Shown: positions 1-9,327, numbered from the stretch's first letter. The stretch: DNA of 64,000 nt from Providencia sp. (GCF_003533305.1 NZ_DOEH01000013.1:162223-226222), one strand, 5' to 3'. A program made the numbers and translations. The notes: a model not told the origin generated them from the sequence alone.

Positions 1-935
1 GCAACAAACATGAATGAGAATTCAAGTGGTTCAGTGATACCTGTAAAGAATGCAGCAAAAGCACCGGCAATCATAATACCCGCAACTTTCGCTTTATTTT
101 CAGGACGTGCACAGTGATAAATAGCTAATGCCGCACCTGGTAAACCAAACATCATGATTGGGAAGAAACCAGCTTGATAGCGACCAGTAACCCCTATAGT
201 AGCAAGACCTGCCTCAATTGACTTCGCGCCGCCAAGGAAGTTAGGAATATCATTAATACCCGCAACATCAAACCAGAACACAGAGTTAAGAGCATGGTGT
301 AAACCAACAGGGATAAGCAAACGGTTAAAGAATGCATAAATACCAGCACCCACAGAACCCATATCCTTAATGCTTTCACCGAATGAAACTAAGCCATTAA
401 ATACGAGAGGCCAAACATACATCAGTATGAATGCCAAGAAGATCATTAGGAATGAAACTAAAATTGGAACAAGGCGACGACCACTAAAGAATGACAGCGC
501 TTTAGGTAGCTCAACGCCACTATAGCGGTTATATAATTCAGCGGACAACACACCGACTAAGATACCGACGAACTGGTTATTAATTTTATTGAATGCAGCT
601 GGTACAGTTTCCACAGGCACATTCATAATCATGGAATAAGATGCAGGAGAACACAGTGTTGTAACAACTAAGAAGCCAACAAAACCGGTTAACGCAGCAG
701 CACCATCTTTATCTTTTGACATCCCATAGGCAACACCAATCGCAAACAGCACGGACATATTTTCAATAATCGCCGCACCAGATTTGAGTAGTAATGCCGC
801 GATTGCACTATTAGAGCCCCAACCATCTGGGTCAATCCAATAACCAATCCCCATAAGGATCGCGGCCGCTGGTAATACTGCCACAGGCACCATAAGTGCC
901 CTACCAATCCGCTGTAAGTAGCTAAGAATATTCAC
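1..935 (-). CDS. nagE: PTS N-acetylglucosamine-specific EIIC component, partial (NagE)
   Basis: Inner-membrane permease that takes up and phosphorylates N-acetylglucosamine. Only the N-terminal ~311 residues are present; the gene runs off the left edge, so the EIIB and EIIA parts cannot be seen. The start is GTG at 935, preceded by a strong GGGGGAG ribosome-binding site, and the protein begins VNILSYLQRIGRAL, matching the E. coli NagE start. The EIIC domain is recognisable from hydrophobic helices and the motifs GLHHALNS and GITEPLEF, the latter being the conserved sugar-binding loop. It is divergent from nagB and shares its control region. Confidence 0.93.
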   Translation of the reverse strand, partial: MNILSYLQRIGRALMVPVAVLPAAAILMGIGYWIDPDGWGSNSAIAALLLKSGAAIIENMSVLFAIGVAYGMSKDKDGAAALTGFVGFLVVTTLCSPASYSMIMNVPVETVPAAFNKINNQFVGILVGVLSAELYNRYSGVELPKALSFFSGRRLVPILVSFLMIFLAFILMYVWPLVFNGLVSFGESIKDMGSVGAGIYAFFNRLLIPVGLHHALNSVFWFDVAGINDIPNFLGGAKSIEAGLATIGVTGRYQAGFFPIMMFGLPGAALAIYHCARPENKAKVAGIMIAGAFAAFFTGITEPLEFSFMFV

Positions 936-1044
936 AAACTCCCCCTTTATAACCCTGTTTTGCCCCATACGCGGGATCTTATTTTTCATTCAATTAAAGA
1001 ATAATTTAACTGAATAATAATATCAATTTCATAGTGTAAATTAA

Positions 1045-1065
1045 TTCTTTCGCGATACAAAATAA
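1045..1065. promoter_or_regulatory. Candidate NagC operator, nagE side
   Basis: A 21-bp AT-rich imperfect palindrome with a TTTCGCGATACAAAAT core. It aligns to the second candidate operator at 1139-1159 at 15 of 21 positions. The centres of the two sites are 94 bp apart, about nine helical turns, which suits the DNA loop known for E. coli nagE-nagB. The assignment rests on sequence pattern and context only. Confidence 0.6.
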
Positions 1066-1077
1066 ATAGGTGAGATT

Positions 1078-1093
1078 TGTGATAAATGTCAAC
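1078..1093. promoter_or_regulatory. Candidate CRP-cAMP site between the NagC operators
   Basis: TGTGATAAATGTCAAC fits the CRP half-sites TGTGA-N6-TCACA with two mismatches in the right half. It lies between the two candidate NagC operators, as the CRP site does in the E. coli nagE-nagB region. Confidence 0.55.
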
Positions 1094-1138
1094 GAATGAA
1101 GCTGTTCATTGCTTAATTTAGTAGCTATTATGCAAAAC

Positions 1139-1159
1139 TTATTTTATGATTAAAAATAA
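1139..1159. promoter_or_regulatory. Candidate NagC operator, nagB side
   Basis: TTATTTTATGATTAAAAATAA is a near palindrome with TTATTTT and AAAATAA arms, typical of NagC sites. It lies about 260 bp from the nagB start because ERIC-like DNA now separates the two. Confidence 0.6.
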
Positions 1160-1197
1160 CTTTTGCAGTGAATTTGACTGCCTATTTTTAATATACG

Positions 1198-1263
1198 TCA
1201 AGATACATTCAAACAATTGGTGTCGCTAATACTCCTGCAACTCAATGTATAAATTACGATATA
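1198..1263. repeat. Truncated, decayed ERIC-like fragment
   Basis: The right part (CTCCTGCAACTCAATGTATAA followed by ATTACGATATA) resembles the right end of the next element at 1253-1387. The rest is too decayed to align reliably by eye. Confidence 0.4.
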
Positions 1264-1387
1264 CTGTTAATTCAAGTTGCAAAAAGACACCAAACAAAAC
1301 GCGCTCTAATAGCATACTTATGTATGTTGTTTAGCTAGATGAATGTTGCTAACGCACATGCAGCTTGAAGTATGATTACGATATACT
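1253..1387. repeat. Degenerate ERIC element in the nagE-nagB spacer
   Basis: The left arm TTCAAGTTGC pairs with the right arm GCAGCTTGAA. The core retains the ERIC centre AGCATACTTATGTATGT. Both ends carry the same 13 bp, ATTACGATATACT (1253-1265 and 1375-1387). It sits within the nagB leader, 34 bp upstream of the start codon. Confidence 0.65.
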
Positions 1388-1420
1388 CTACATAATTTAA
1401 GTTTATTAAAGGTAACTTAC

Positions 1421-2224
1421 ATGAGGCTTCTTCCACTAAATAATGCATATGATGTCGGTGTTTGGTCTGCTCAATTTATTGCCGATAAAATTAACGCATT
1501 CAACCCTACCGCTGATCGCCCTTTTGTTCTTGGCCTACCTACGGGTGGAACACCATTAGCGACATACAAAGCATTAATCGCGTTATATCAAGCAGGTAAA
1601 GTTAGTTTTAAACATGTTGTCACATTCAACATGGATGAATATATCGGTATTCCAGCTGATCACCCGCAAAGTTACCGTACTTTTATGTACGAAAACTTTT
1701 TCAATCATGTTGATATTCAAACTGAAAATGTCAACTTGCTTAACGGTAATGCAGCGGATGTTGATGCTGAATGCATCCGTTATGAAGAAAAAATGAAATC
1801 TTACGGTAGTGTGAATTTATTCATGGGTGGCGTAGGTAATGATGGTCATATTGCATTTAACGAACCGGGTTCATCGCTAAATTCTCGTACACGTATTAAA
1901 ACGTTAACACCAGAAACTCGCCAAGCAAATTCACGCTTTTTTGATAACGACATCAATCAAGTTCCTAAATTTGCACTCACCGTAGGCGTTGCTACGCTTA
2001 TGGATGCACAAGAATTGATGGTACTAGCAACAGGCGCAAATAAAGCAATGGCAGTACATGCTGCGGTTGAAGGTCCAATAAATCATTTATGGACTGTAAG
2101 CTGCGTACAAATGCATCCAAAAGCACTTATTGTCTGTGATGAACCTGCAACACTCGAACTCAAAGTTAAAACGCTGAAGTATTTTAAACAGCTTGAGTCT
2201 GAAATTCTTGGACAATTTAACTAA
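1421..2224 (+). CDS. nagB: Glucosamine-6-phosphate deaminase
   Basis: Converts glucosamine-6-phosphate to fructose-6-phosphate and ammonia in the cytoplasm, the last step of amino-sugar catabolism. The 267 residues match the usual 266. Visible family motifs are the phosphate loop GLPTGGTP (about residues 38-45), FNMDEYIG with the catalytic acid Asp72, and [16 protein letters not shown] with the conserved Asp/His/Glu active-site residues. ATG follows an AAAGGT ribosome-binding site. It is first gene of nagBAC and faces nagE. Induction by release of NagC is inferred from the operators upstream. Confidence 0.97.
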   Translation: MRLLPLNNAYDVGVWSAQFIADKINAFNPTADRPFVLGLPTGGTPLATYKALIALYQAGKVSFKHVVTFNMDEYIGIPADHPQSYRTFMYENFFNHVDIQTENVNLLNGNAADVDAECIRYEEKMKSYGSVNLFMGGVGNDGHIAFNEPGSSLNSRTRIKTLTPETRQANSRFFDNDINQVPKFALTVGVATLMDAQELMVLATGANKAMAVHAAVEGPINHLWTVSCVQMHPKALIVCDEPATLELKVKTLKYFKQLESEILGQFN

Positions 2225-2238
2225 AATTATATCGATTA

Positions 2239-2262
2239 ACCGATCAGCTCAAACTGATCGGT
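2239..2262 (+). terminator. Hairpin between nagB and nagA
   Basis: A 9-bp perfect stem, ACCGATCAG / CTGATCGGT, with a 6-nt loop and then a loosely T-rich stretch (gactgttttcc). It may reduce read-through into nagA or protect the nagB mRNA end. It is not a classical strong terminator. Confidence 0.5.
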
Positions 2263-2299
2263 GACTGTTTTCCTTTCAGAGGTCAGGAGTTATTAACTT

Positions 2300-3466
2300 A
2301 TGTATGCACTCACTAATTGCATTATTTATACCGGTCATGAAAGGCTGGATAACCATGCTGTTATCATTGATGGCGAAATCATCAAACATGTTTGTCCTGT
2401 CTCTGAGCTTCCTTCGACGATTAAACAACACGATCTAAACGGAGCAATACTTTCTCCTGGATTTATTGACCTACAAGTCAATGGTTGTGGTGGCGTCCAA
2501 TTCAATGATAATAAAGAAAATGTAACATTGAAAAATTTGGATATCATGCAAAAAGCCAATGAACGCACTGGCTGTACGAGCTACCTTCCAACTTTAATTA
2601 CGTGTTCAGATGAACTCATGAAGCATGGCATCAACGTCATGACTGATTATCTAAAAAATAATAAAAACCAGGCACTTGGTTTACACCTTGAAGGGCCTTA
2701 TATAAACGTCATAAAAAAAGGGACGCACAATCCTGACTTTATTCGTCAACCTTCAGCGCAGATGATCGATTACTTGGCCGCACATGCAGAAGCCATTACT
2801 AAAATCACATTGGCACCAGAAATGGTTAGCGATGATTTCATTCATCAATTAAAAGATGCGGGGATCATTATTTCTGCCGGGCATTCAAATGCGACCTACG
2901 AAGAAGCGAAGCAAGGTTTCAAAGCAGGTATTCGTTTCTCTACTCACCTTTTCAACGCAATGCCTTATATTTCAGGGCGTGGACCAGGCCTAGTAGGTGC
3001 GATTTATGATACACCTGAAGTTTATGCTGGCATTATTGCGGACGGCCTCCATGTTCAATGGGCCAATATCCGTAACAGTAAACAACTTAAAGGCGATAAG
3101 TTAATTTTAGTGACAGATGCCACAGCACCTGCCGGAATTGATCCTCAAACTGGTGAAATGGATCATTTTATCTTTGCAGGTAAAACAATATACTACCGGG
3201 ATGGATTGTGTGTTGATGAAAACGGCACACTCAGCGGTTCATCACTCACCATGATCGATGCCGTTAAAAATAGTGTAGAACACGTAGGCATAGCATTAGA
3301 TGAAACATTGAGAATGGCAACACTGTATCCCGCAAGAGCGATTGGTGTTGATGATTCTTTAGGTTCCATCGTCCCGGGTAAAATTGCTAACTTAACTGCG
3401 TTTAACCACGACTTCAAAGTCCTAGCCACTTATGTGAATGGAGATGAAGTCTACAAAAATGAGTAA
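2300..3466 (+). CDS. nagA: N-acetylglucosamine-6-phosphate deacetylase
   Basis: Removes acetate from N-acetylglucosamine-6-phosphate to give the NagB substrate. It is an amidohydrolase with a TIM-barrel fold, 388 residues, close to the family length. Motifs in order: [19 protein letters not shown] with the metal-binding Glu, SAGHSNA and STHLFNAM with metal-ligand histidines, and VTDATAPAG with the catalytic Asp. It follows nagB after a 75-bp gap containing a hairpin and is 7 bp from nagC. Its substrate is the NagC inducer, so it also tunes the regulon. Confidence 0.96.
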   Translation: MYALTNCIIYTGHERLDNHAVIIDGEIIKHVCPVSELPSTIKQHDLNGAILSPGFIDLQVNGCGGVQFNDNKENVTLKNLDIMQKANERTGCTSYLPTLITCSDELMKHGINVMTDYLKNNKNQALGLHLEGPYINVIKKGTHNPDFIRQPSAQMIDYLAAHAEAITKITLAPEMVSDDFIHQLKDAGIIISAGHSNATYEEAKQGFKAGIRFSTHLFNAMPYISGRGPGLVGAIYDTPEVYAGIIADGLHVQWANIRNSKQLKGDKLILVTDATAPAGIDPQTGEMDHFIFAGKTIYYRDGLCVDENGTLSGSSLTMIDAVKNSVEHVGIALDETLRMATLYPARAIGVDDSLGSIVPGKIANLTAFNHDFKVLATYVNGDEVYKNE

Positions 3467-3473
3467 ATAGCTA

Positions 3474-4697
3474 ATGAATCAAAGCCACACACTAAAGCAA
3501 ATTGGTAATATTGATCTGGTAAAACAACTAAATAGTGCCGTGGTATATAGCCTAATAGACCAAAATGGGCCAATATCAAGAATTCAAATAGCGGAACAAA
3601 GCCAACTTGCCCCTGCAAGTGTGACTAAGATTACACGTCAATTACTCGAACGTGGTTTAATTAAAGAAGTTGACCAGCAGGCCTCCACTGGAGGCCGTCG
3701 CGCCATCTCCATCGTCTCTGAATACAAAAATTTTCACACCATAGGTGTTCGTTTGGGTCGTTATGATGCAACCATTGCGCTCTATGATCTAAGTGGCAAG
3801 ATGATTGTCGATGGACATTACCCCATCACAGAACCCTCCCAGCAAGCTGTAGAGCAAAAGTTGATAGCGGCTATAGAAGATTTTATTGATATCAACCAAC
3901 GACGTATTAAAGAGCTCATTGCCATTTCTGTTATTCTCCCCGGCTTAGTTAATCCCAATAGAGGCATTGTTCACTATATGCCACATATCAAGGTCGATAA
4001 TTGGCATCTTATTGATAATTTACAAGATTACTTCAATATCACTTGCTATGTTGGTCATGATATTCGCAGTTTGGCGCTAGCGGAAAGCTATTTCGGGGCA
4101 ACTCGTGATTGTGAAGATTCACTTCTCGTGCGTATTCATCGTGGTGCGGGTGCCGGTTTGGTGATCAATAAAGAGATACTTCTCAATCATCGCGGCAATT
4201 TAGGTGAAATTGGTCATATTCAAGTCGATCCACTTGGTGAACTTTGCCATTGCGGTAATTTTGGTTGCCTGGAAACAATCGCATCCAACCAAGCTATTGA
4301 AAATCGAGTCAAACAGCGTTTAGAGCAAGGTTATACCAGCTCACTAACGCTTGAAACTTGCACCATTTCTCATATTTGTCAGGCGGCGAATAAAAGTGAT
4401 TCACTCGCAACTGAAGTCATTCAACACGTTGGGCGACAAATAGGTAAAGCAATTGCGATTACAATTAACTTGTTTAATCCTGAAAAGGTTGTTATTGCTG
4501 GTGATATCACAGAAGCCGAACAGATTTTATTGCCTGCAATTCAAAGCTGCATTGATACTCAAGCACTAAAAGGGTTTCGTGAAAACTTACCCATTGTGAC
4601 CTCTCAACTCGTTCATAATTCAGCAATCGGTGCCTTTGCCCTCACCAAAAGAGCCATGCTCAATGGTGAGTTATTACAAAAACTGTTTGACCAATAA
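3474..4697 (+). CDS. nagC: ROK-family transcriptional repressor NagC
   Basis: Repressor of amino-sugar genes and an activator of some biosynthetic ones; the effector is N-acetylglucosamine-6-phosphate. The protein has 407 residues. An N-terminal winged helix-turn-helix (about 20-75, including SRIQIAEQSQLAPASVTKI) is followed by a ROK domain with the zinc motif CHCGNFGCLE. It is third in nagBAC. In E. coli nagD follows; here no nagD is present and the tRNA cluster begins 330 bp downstream. Confidence 0.95.
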   Translation: MNQSHTLKQIGNIDLVKQLNSAVVYSLIDQNGPISRIQIAEQSQLAPASVTKITRQLLERGLIKEVDQQASTGGRRAISIVSEYKNFHTIGVRLGRYDATIALYDLSGKMIVDGHYPITEPSQQAVEQKLIAAIEDFIDINQRRIKELIAISVILPGLVNPNRGIVHYMPHIKVDNWHLIDNLQDYFNITCYVGHDIRSLALAESYFGATRDCEDSLLVRIHRGAGAGLVINKEILLNHRGNLGEIGHIQVDPLGELCHCGNFGCLETIASNQAIENRVKQRLEQGYTSSLTLETCTISHICQAANKSDSLATEVIQHVGRQIGKAIAITINLFNPEKVVIAGDITEAEQILLPAIQSCIDTQALKGFRENLPIVTSQLVHNSAIGAFALTKRAMLNGELLQKLFDQ

Positions 4698-4712
4698 AAA
4701 TTGATTATTTTT

Positions 4713-4742
4713 GCCGAAAGTTGATCTTAAATGACTTTCGGC
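4713..4742 (+). terminator. Stem-loop after nagC
   Basis: A 9-bp perfect stem, GCCGAAAGT / ACTTTCGGC, with a 12-nt loop, 16 bp after the nagC stop. No T tract follows, so this may be a Rho-assisted end or an mRNA-stabilising hairpin. Apart from this and the tRNA promoter I see nothing in 4698-5025. Confidence 0.45.
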
Positions 4743-4958
4743 CTAATCTAACATCTCATATTTTTGGATTTTTTTATTACTTCATAACATCCGTTTTATT
4801 TTTCAGCACGTGATATCGAAGCTATCAAGTAGAAACGGGGGAATTAGCAAAAATCACCTTTTATCAATTATCAGGTTGTTTTTTTGCTGTCTTTATCGAC
4901 AAAGTGATTATTCATCAAACAAACAGACGGGTTTTCTCAAAAATAGTGCAAAAAGCTG

Positions 4959-4987
4959 TTGACTGTCCTGCCTGTAATTAGCATAAT
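4959..4987 (+). promoter_or_regulatory. Sigma-70 promoter of the tRNA operon
   Basis: TTGACT (-35) and CATAAT (-10) are separated by exactly 17 bp. They are followed by a GC-rich stretch (gcgctccgc), the type of discriminator found at stringently controlled stable-RNA promoters. The first tRNA starts about 38 bp after the -10. Confidence 0.8.
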
Positions 4988-5025
4988 GCGCTCCGCAACG
5001 CCGATGAAGGTAATGCAAAAGAGTT

Positions 5026-5102
5026 GGCTATGTAGCTCAGCTGGTTAGAGCACAACACTCATAATGTTGGGGTCACAGGTTCGAATCCCGTCATAGCCAC
5101 CA
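5026..5102 (+). tRNA. tRNA-Met (CAT), elongator type
   Basis: 77 nt with encoded CCA. The acceptor stem GGCTATG / CATAGCC and anticodon CAT are visible, and the sequence is very close to E. coli metT. It is the first gene of the tRNA operon. Confidence 0.96.
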
Positions 5103-5108
5103 TAATTT

Positions 5109-5193
5109 GCGGGAGTGGCGAAATTGGTAGACGCACTAGATTTAGGTTCTAGCGCCGCAAGGTGTGCGAGTTCAAGTCTCGCCTCCCGCACCA
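5109..5193 (+). tRNA. tRNA-Leu (TAG)
   Basis: 85 nt with encoded CCA. Class II tRNA with a long variable arm, acceptor stem GCGGGAG / CTCCCGC and anticodon TAG. It is nearly identical to E. coli leuW and lies 6 bp after tRNA-Met. Confidence 0.96.
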
Positions 5194-5223
5194 TTTCCTT
5201 CTCGGTGAAATAGATTTTAAGAT

Positions 5224-5298
5224 TGGGGTATCGCCAAGCGGTAAGGCACTAGGTTTTGATCCTAGCATTCCCAGGTTCGAATCCTGGTACCCCAGCCA
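5224..5298 (+). tRNA. tRNA-Gln (TTG), copy 1
   Basis: 75 nt with encoded CCA. Acceptor TGGGGTA / TACCCCA and anticodon TTG, as in E. coli glnU/glnW. It differs from copies 2 and 3 by one base after the anticodon stem (GCATTCC against GCATCCC). Confidence 0.96.
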
Positions 5299-5341
5299 AT
5301 CTTATCTATTTTTAATTTAATTAGTTGTGAGTATCCTCGGA

Positions 5342-5416
5342 TGGGGTATCGCCAAGCGGTAAGGCACTAGGTTTTGATCCTAGCATCCCCAGGTTCGAAT
5401 CCTGGTACCCCAGCCA
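5342..5416 (+). tRNA. tRNA-Gln (TTG), copy 2
   Basis: 75 nt with encoded CCA, anticodon TTG. It is the only tRNA here outside the duplicated Met-Leu-Gln block. Confidence 0.96.
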
Positions 5417-5475
5417 ACTACTTCCCTGTTAGGGTTGTCTTAGTAAAAATATCTTAAAGTTTTAAAATATTGAAT

Positions 5476-5552
5476 GGCTATGTAGCTCAGCTGGTTAGAG
5501 CACAACACTCATAATGTTGGGGTCACAGGTTCGAATCCCGTCATAGCCACCA
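5476..5552 (+). tRNA. tRNA-Met (CAT), second copy
   Basis: 77 nt with encoded CCA, identical by eye to the copy at 5026-5102. It opens the second Met-Leu-Gln block. Confidence 0.96.
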
Positions 5553-5557
5553 TGATT

Positions 5558-5642
5558 GCGGGAGTGGCGAAATTGGTAGACGCACTAGATTTAGGTTCTA
5601 GCGCCGCAAGGTGTGCGAGTTCAAGTCTCGCCTCCCGCACCA
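5558..5642 (+). tRNA. tRNA-Leu (TAG), second copy
   Basis: 85 nt with encoded CCA, identical by eye to the copy at 5109-5193, with a similarly short spacer after tRNA-Met. Confidence 0.96.
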
Positions 5643-5675
5643 TTTCGCCTTCTAGGCAAATATAAATTTTAAAAT

Positions 5676-5750
5676 TGGGGTATCGCCAAGCGGTAAGGCA
5701 CTAGGTTTTGATCCTAGCATCCCCAGGTTCGAATCCTGGTACCCCAGCCA
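5676..5750 (+). tRNA. tRNA-Gln (TTG), copy 3
   Basis: 75 nt with encoded CCA, anticodon TTG. It is the last tRNA of the cluster. The 561 bp that follow (5751-6311) are AT-rich, with only a CRP-like site recognisable. Confidence 0.96.
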
Positions 5751-6093
5751 TCTTCTAAACATATTCCCCTTTTAAAAAAACACCCAAATTTATAAAATAT
5801 ATTTCTAACTAACCTTTCCATACACCGTTAACCACAAATTCATTATTCATAACGTTAGCTTGTTGAAACCTAACCATTCAATATTTAATATCCTTTCTCA
5901 GGTTTGATCCCCAACTCGATCTATCTTTTATATTTTTATCACTTAATTTCATATAAATAGCGTAAATCTCTTTTCATAATCTGTTTTATTTAATACTGCA
6001 ATTATAATTTAGCTAGCCCTTTGTCGTCCTGTTTCATTTCATATCAACATTTCGCATACATTATTTACCTTTACATAACTTTTCTGTCAATTA

Positions 6094-6109
6094 TGTGACT
6101 TTAATCATT
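6094..6109. promoter_or_regulatory. Candidate CRP-cAMP site upstream of dctA
   Basis: TGTGACTTTAATCATT matches TGTGA-N6-TCACA except for the last two bases. dctA genes are commonly CRP-activated, so the location about 200 bp before the start is plausible. Confidence 0.4.
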
Positions 6110-6311
6110 TCAATTTAACGAGCTAAAATGGTAATCTGCCCTCGAATTGTAGTTAGGTAAGATTAGTGGTAAGTAAAACCAAAACGTTTTCACCATTATA
6201 AATTTCTGTCCAATCTTCCATTCCCTAAAATCAGATCTCAAGCGCTAAAATTAGTTAAAAAACCTAATAATTATAAATTGCCATCACGCAATATTTTTAC
6301 AGAGAAAATTT

Positions 6312-7667
6312 ATGCGAAACATAATAAAACAACCATTATATAAAATCTTATATGTGCAGGTCATTGTTGCCATCGCGCTGGGTATCGCGTTAGGTCACTT
6401 TTACCCAGATATAGGAGAATCATTAAAACCGCTTGGTGATGCATTCATCAAAATCGTTAAAATGATTATCGCACCTGTTATCTTTTTGACTGTTGTTACT
6501 GGCATATCAGGCATGTCAAATATGAAGGCTGTGGGTAGCGTTGCGGGTAAATCAATGCTTTATTTCATTACCTTCTCCACGATTGCATTGGTTATCGGTC
6601 TTATCGTTGCCAATATTATCCAACCGGGTTCAGGTTTGAATATTGATCCCGCAACGCTAGATAGCAGCAAAGTTGCTGGCTATGTAGCAAAAGCACATGA
6701 ATCATCCATTGTGGGCTTTTTGATGAATATCATTCCTGATACGGTTATCAGCCCATTGGTGAATGGTAATATTTTACAAGTTCTATTTATTGCGGTTATT
6801 TTTGGATTAGCGTTAGCAGCTACGGGTAAGCACGGAGAGCCAATCGTCCAACTGCTGCAAAACTTCTCTGAGCCAGTCTTCAAAATGGTTGCGATGTTAA
6901 TGAAACTAGCACCTATTGGGGCATTTGGTGCGATGGCATTTACTATCGGTAAATATGGAATTTCATCCATCGGCAACCTAATGATGCTGATCATGACTTT
7001 CTACATCACTTCTTTATTATTTATTTTGGTTGTCCTTGGCGCTGTCGCGAAATACAACGGTTTCTCAATTATTGATTTGATTAAATATATCAAAGATGAA
7101 TTGTGGCTTGTGCTAGGGACCTCTTCTTCGGAAGCGGCATTACCAAGTCTGATGAGAAAAATGGAACACGCAGGTTGTGAGAAATCGGTTGTTGGATTAG
7201 TGATACCAACCGGATATTCATTTAACCTCGATGGTACCAATATCTACATGACCATGGCGGCGCTTTTTATTGCGCAAGCGACTAATATCGAGCTCACTAT
7301 CTGGGAACAAGTTTCATTGTTACTGGTTGCAATGATAAGTTCTAAGGGTGCAGCAGGTGTCACCGGCGCAGGTTTTATCACCTTAGCCGCTACATTGATG
7401 GTTGTGCCAAGTATCCCAGTTGCAGGTATGGCGCTGATACTCGGTATCGACCGTTTCATGTCTGAATGTCGAGCGTTGACCAACTTAGTAGGAAACGCTT
7501 GTGCGTGTATCGTTGTGGCTCGTTGGGAAAAAGAGTTAGACACTGAAAAATTAGCGCATGCATTTTCAGCTAAAAATGAAACTCTCGACTCAGTTCTTAC
7601 TGAAGAAAGCACCATCAGTACTAATGTAAAAGACACTTCAACTGTTGAAATTCCTAATAATAAATAA
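6312..7667 (+). CDS. dctA: C4-dicarboxylate:cation symporter of the DAACS family (DctA-like)
   Basis: Inner-membrane secondary transporter for succinate, fumarate or malate. The protein has 451 residues with about eight membrane segments and re-entrant hairpins. It aligns along its length with E. coli DctA rather than Glt[36 protein letters not shown], the serine-rich hairpin [24 protein letters not shown] and [10 protein letters not shown]. The C-terminal ~30 residues are a polar tail unlike E. coli. It stands alone between the tRNA cluster and ubiF. A glutamate/aspartate-specific paralogue is the main alternative. Confidence 0.85.
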   Translation: MRNIIKQPLYKILYVQVIVAIALGIALGHFYPDIGESLKPLGDAFIKIVKMIIAPVIFLTVVTGISGMSNMKAVGSVAGKSMLYFITFSTIALVIGLIVANIIQPGSGLNIDPATLDSSKVAGYVAKAHESSIVGFLMNIIPDTVISPLVNGNILQVLFIAVIFGLALAATGKHGEPIVQLLQNFSEPVFKMVAMLMKLAPIGAFGAMAFTIGKYGISSIGNLMMLIMTFYITSLLFILVVLGAVAKYNGFSIIDLIKYIKDELWLVLGTSSSEAALPSLMRKMEHAGCEKSVVGLVIPTGYSFNLDGTNIYMTMAALFIAQATNIELTIWEQVSLLLVAMISSKGAAGVTGAGFITLAATLMVVPSIPVAGMALILGIDRFMSECRALTNLVGNACACIVVARWEKELDTEKLAHAFSAKNETLDSVLTEESTISTNVKDTSTVEIPNNK

Positions 7668-7680
7668 CATCTATTAAACT

Positions 7681-7710
7681 AAAATAAGCCGCAATTGCGG
7701 CTTATTTTTT
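7681..7710. terminator. Bidirectional terminator between dctA and ubiF
   Basis: Stem AAGCCGCAA / TTGCGGCTT with A tract before and T tract after, so it can serve both converging genes. Confidence 0.85.
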
Positions 7711-7728
7711 ATATCAAAAAACAATTAA

Positions 7729-8919
7729 CTACAAACCTAATGCATATTTCAGCGCAAGTTTCTTTGCCTCGCCCGCTCTTTGCGCAGCCATCAATCCTAG
7801 GTTTCTCAGTATTTTCAAGCCCGGTATATTTTCACTAAATGCCATATAGAAAATATCCATACCTGCTTGCATGACTAAATTATCCGGTAAACGTCGACGC
7901 TGATAACGTTTTAAAACGTCCAAACTAGACCACGGCTCAAGATATTCTCGCGCACGGCTTACTACACTTAAAAGTGCATCCACATCACGATAACCAAGAT
8001 TAACCCCCTGTCCTGCAAGTGGATTAATGGTATGCGCTGCATCGCCTATCAATGCTAATCCATCAATAACATAGCGATTAGCATGATGGCGTGTTAATGG
8101 GAATGCGCCTGAGGCAATTACAGAGACAGGACCTAAACGCTCAGGAAACGCACCACACACGGCGTCATTGAGTTGTTCTACGGTCATTGCCTGTAATCTT
8201 CTGATTTTCGCTGGACTGTCATACCAGACCAATGAGGCCCAATTATCATATAGTGGTAGAAATGCTCTTGGCCCTGAAGGGAAAAATTGCTGCCACGTTT
8301 TATCTTGCTGCGGTTGTGCCGTTTGTATCGTAATTAACATACACGACTGACGATACTGCCAACCACGGCTACCAATACCCGCCAATTTACGAACCTGAGA
8401 GTTAGCACCATCTGCGCCGACGACTAATTTTGTCTGTAGCTCCCGATTATCATCAAGCTCAACCATCCACTCTTTTTGCCCTTTCGGTTGAGACAAGTTA
8501 ATCAACTGAGCAGGGCAAATAATCTCGAGATTGCTGTATTTTTCACATTCCTGCCACAAGGCTAATTGCAAAACGCGATTTTCAACCATAAAGCCCAGTT
8601 CGGGTAACCCTAAACTTTGAGCATCAAAAATCACATTACTGCCCGGCTCTTCCCATGTTTCGAGTGCTCGATAAGGCGCACTGCGCATCGACTCAACATG
8701 TTGCCATGCACCTAATTGTTTAAGTAATTCAACTGATGAGCTGCTGATAGCTGAGATACGAACATCTGGCGCACTTTGTGAATCAAAGGCGCCAGGTTTT
8801 GCTTTTTCAAGTAAAGCGACTCGCAGTCCTTCTTGGGCAAAACCCAATGCTGCCGCTGCGCCGGTCATTCCTGCGCCAACAACGACAACATCATAAAATT
8901 CTGTTAATTTATTCATCAT
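7729..8919 (-). CDS. ubiF: 3-demethoxyubiquinol 3-hydroxylase (UbiF)
   Basis: FAD-dependent monooxygenase for a ring hydroxylation in ubiquinone synthesis. The protein has 396 residues. The N-terminal dinucleotide fold has GAGMTGAAAALG (about 16-27), the middle has GADGANSQVR, and the second FAD motif is LIGDAAHTINPLAGQGVNLG, all typical of the UbiF/UbiH family. Overall similarity is to UbiF, including the ending LALKYALGL. Two tandem ATG codons (8919 and 8916) could start it. It faces away from miaB, as in E. coli. Confidence 0.94.
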   Translation of the reverse strand: MMNKLTEFYDVVVVGAGMTGAAAALGFAQEGLRVALLEKAKPGAFDSQSAPDVRISAISSSSVELLKQLGAWQHVESMRSAPYRALETWEEPGSNVIFDAQSLGLPELGFMVENRVLQLALWQECEKYSNLEIICPAQLINLSQPKGQKEWMVELDDNRELQTKLVVGADGANSQVRKLAGIGSRGWQYRQSCMLITIQTAQPQQDKTWQQFFPSGPRAFLPLYDNWASLVWYDSPAKIRRLQAMTVEQLNDAVCGAFPERLGPVSVIASGAFPLTRHHANRYVIDGLALIGDAAHTINPLAGQGVNLGYRDVDALLSVVSRAREYLEPWSSLDVLKRYQRRRLPDNLVMQAGMDIFYMAFSENIPGLKILRNLGLMAAQRAGEAKKLALKYALGL

Positions 8920-9147
8920 GTTAGCTACTGTTAACTGTTTGATTTATGTAGTGTACCGAAAAATTGTTCCCCTCACAGGGAATATCTGCGTCTGAACGCT
9001 AGTCACTGATGCCGCAAATGAATACAATACTCGTCAATGTTTAAAACAATAGGCGAATAGCCTGCCCTTAAATACCTCGTAATGATATTATTTAGACAAT
9101 GCGATTACAGGGTAAATGTTGCATTTACATCATCATTTCATGATGTC

Positions 9148-9225
9148 TATACACGAAATAATTCAAGATGCGTGTAGGCACCATCTAATGATAACACCCC
9201 TACAACTCGAAGTATGACGGGTATA
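9148..9225. repeat. Internally deleted ERIC element upstream of miaB
   Basis: Both ERIC termini are present (TATACACGAAATAATTCAAG on the left, CTCGAAGTATGACGGGTATA on the right), but the central ~50 bp are missing, leaving about 78 bp. It lies in the 408-bp ubiF-miaB spacer, which otherwise shows no clear signal. Confidence 0.75.
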
Positions 9226-9327
9226 TGAAATAAATGCATACAAGCTCTCATAATAGGGTAGGACTTTGGATTTACAACGCGTTTCGGAGTCCATTACTTG
9301 CCACTTCGAAAACACCGGATACACGAC

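Noticed and set aside
5026..6311. tRNA cluster as an integration site for a genomic island
   Set aside because: No integrase, no duplicated tRNA 3' end beyond the true tandem genes, and the downstream dctA is a normal chromosomal gene.
7244..7636. 130-residue frame opposite dctA
   Set aside because: Antisense shadow of dctA without any signal for expression.
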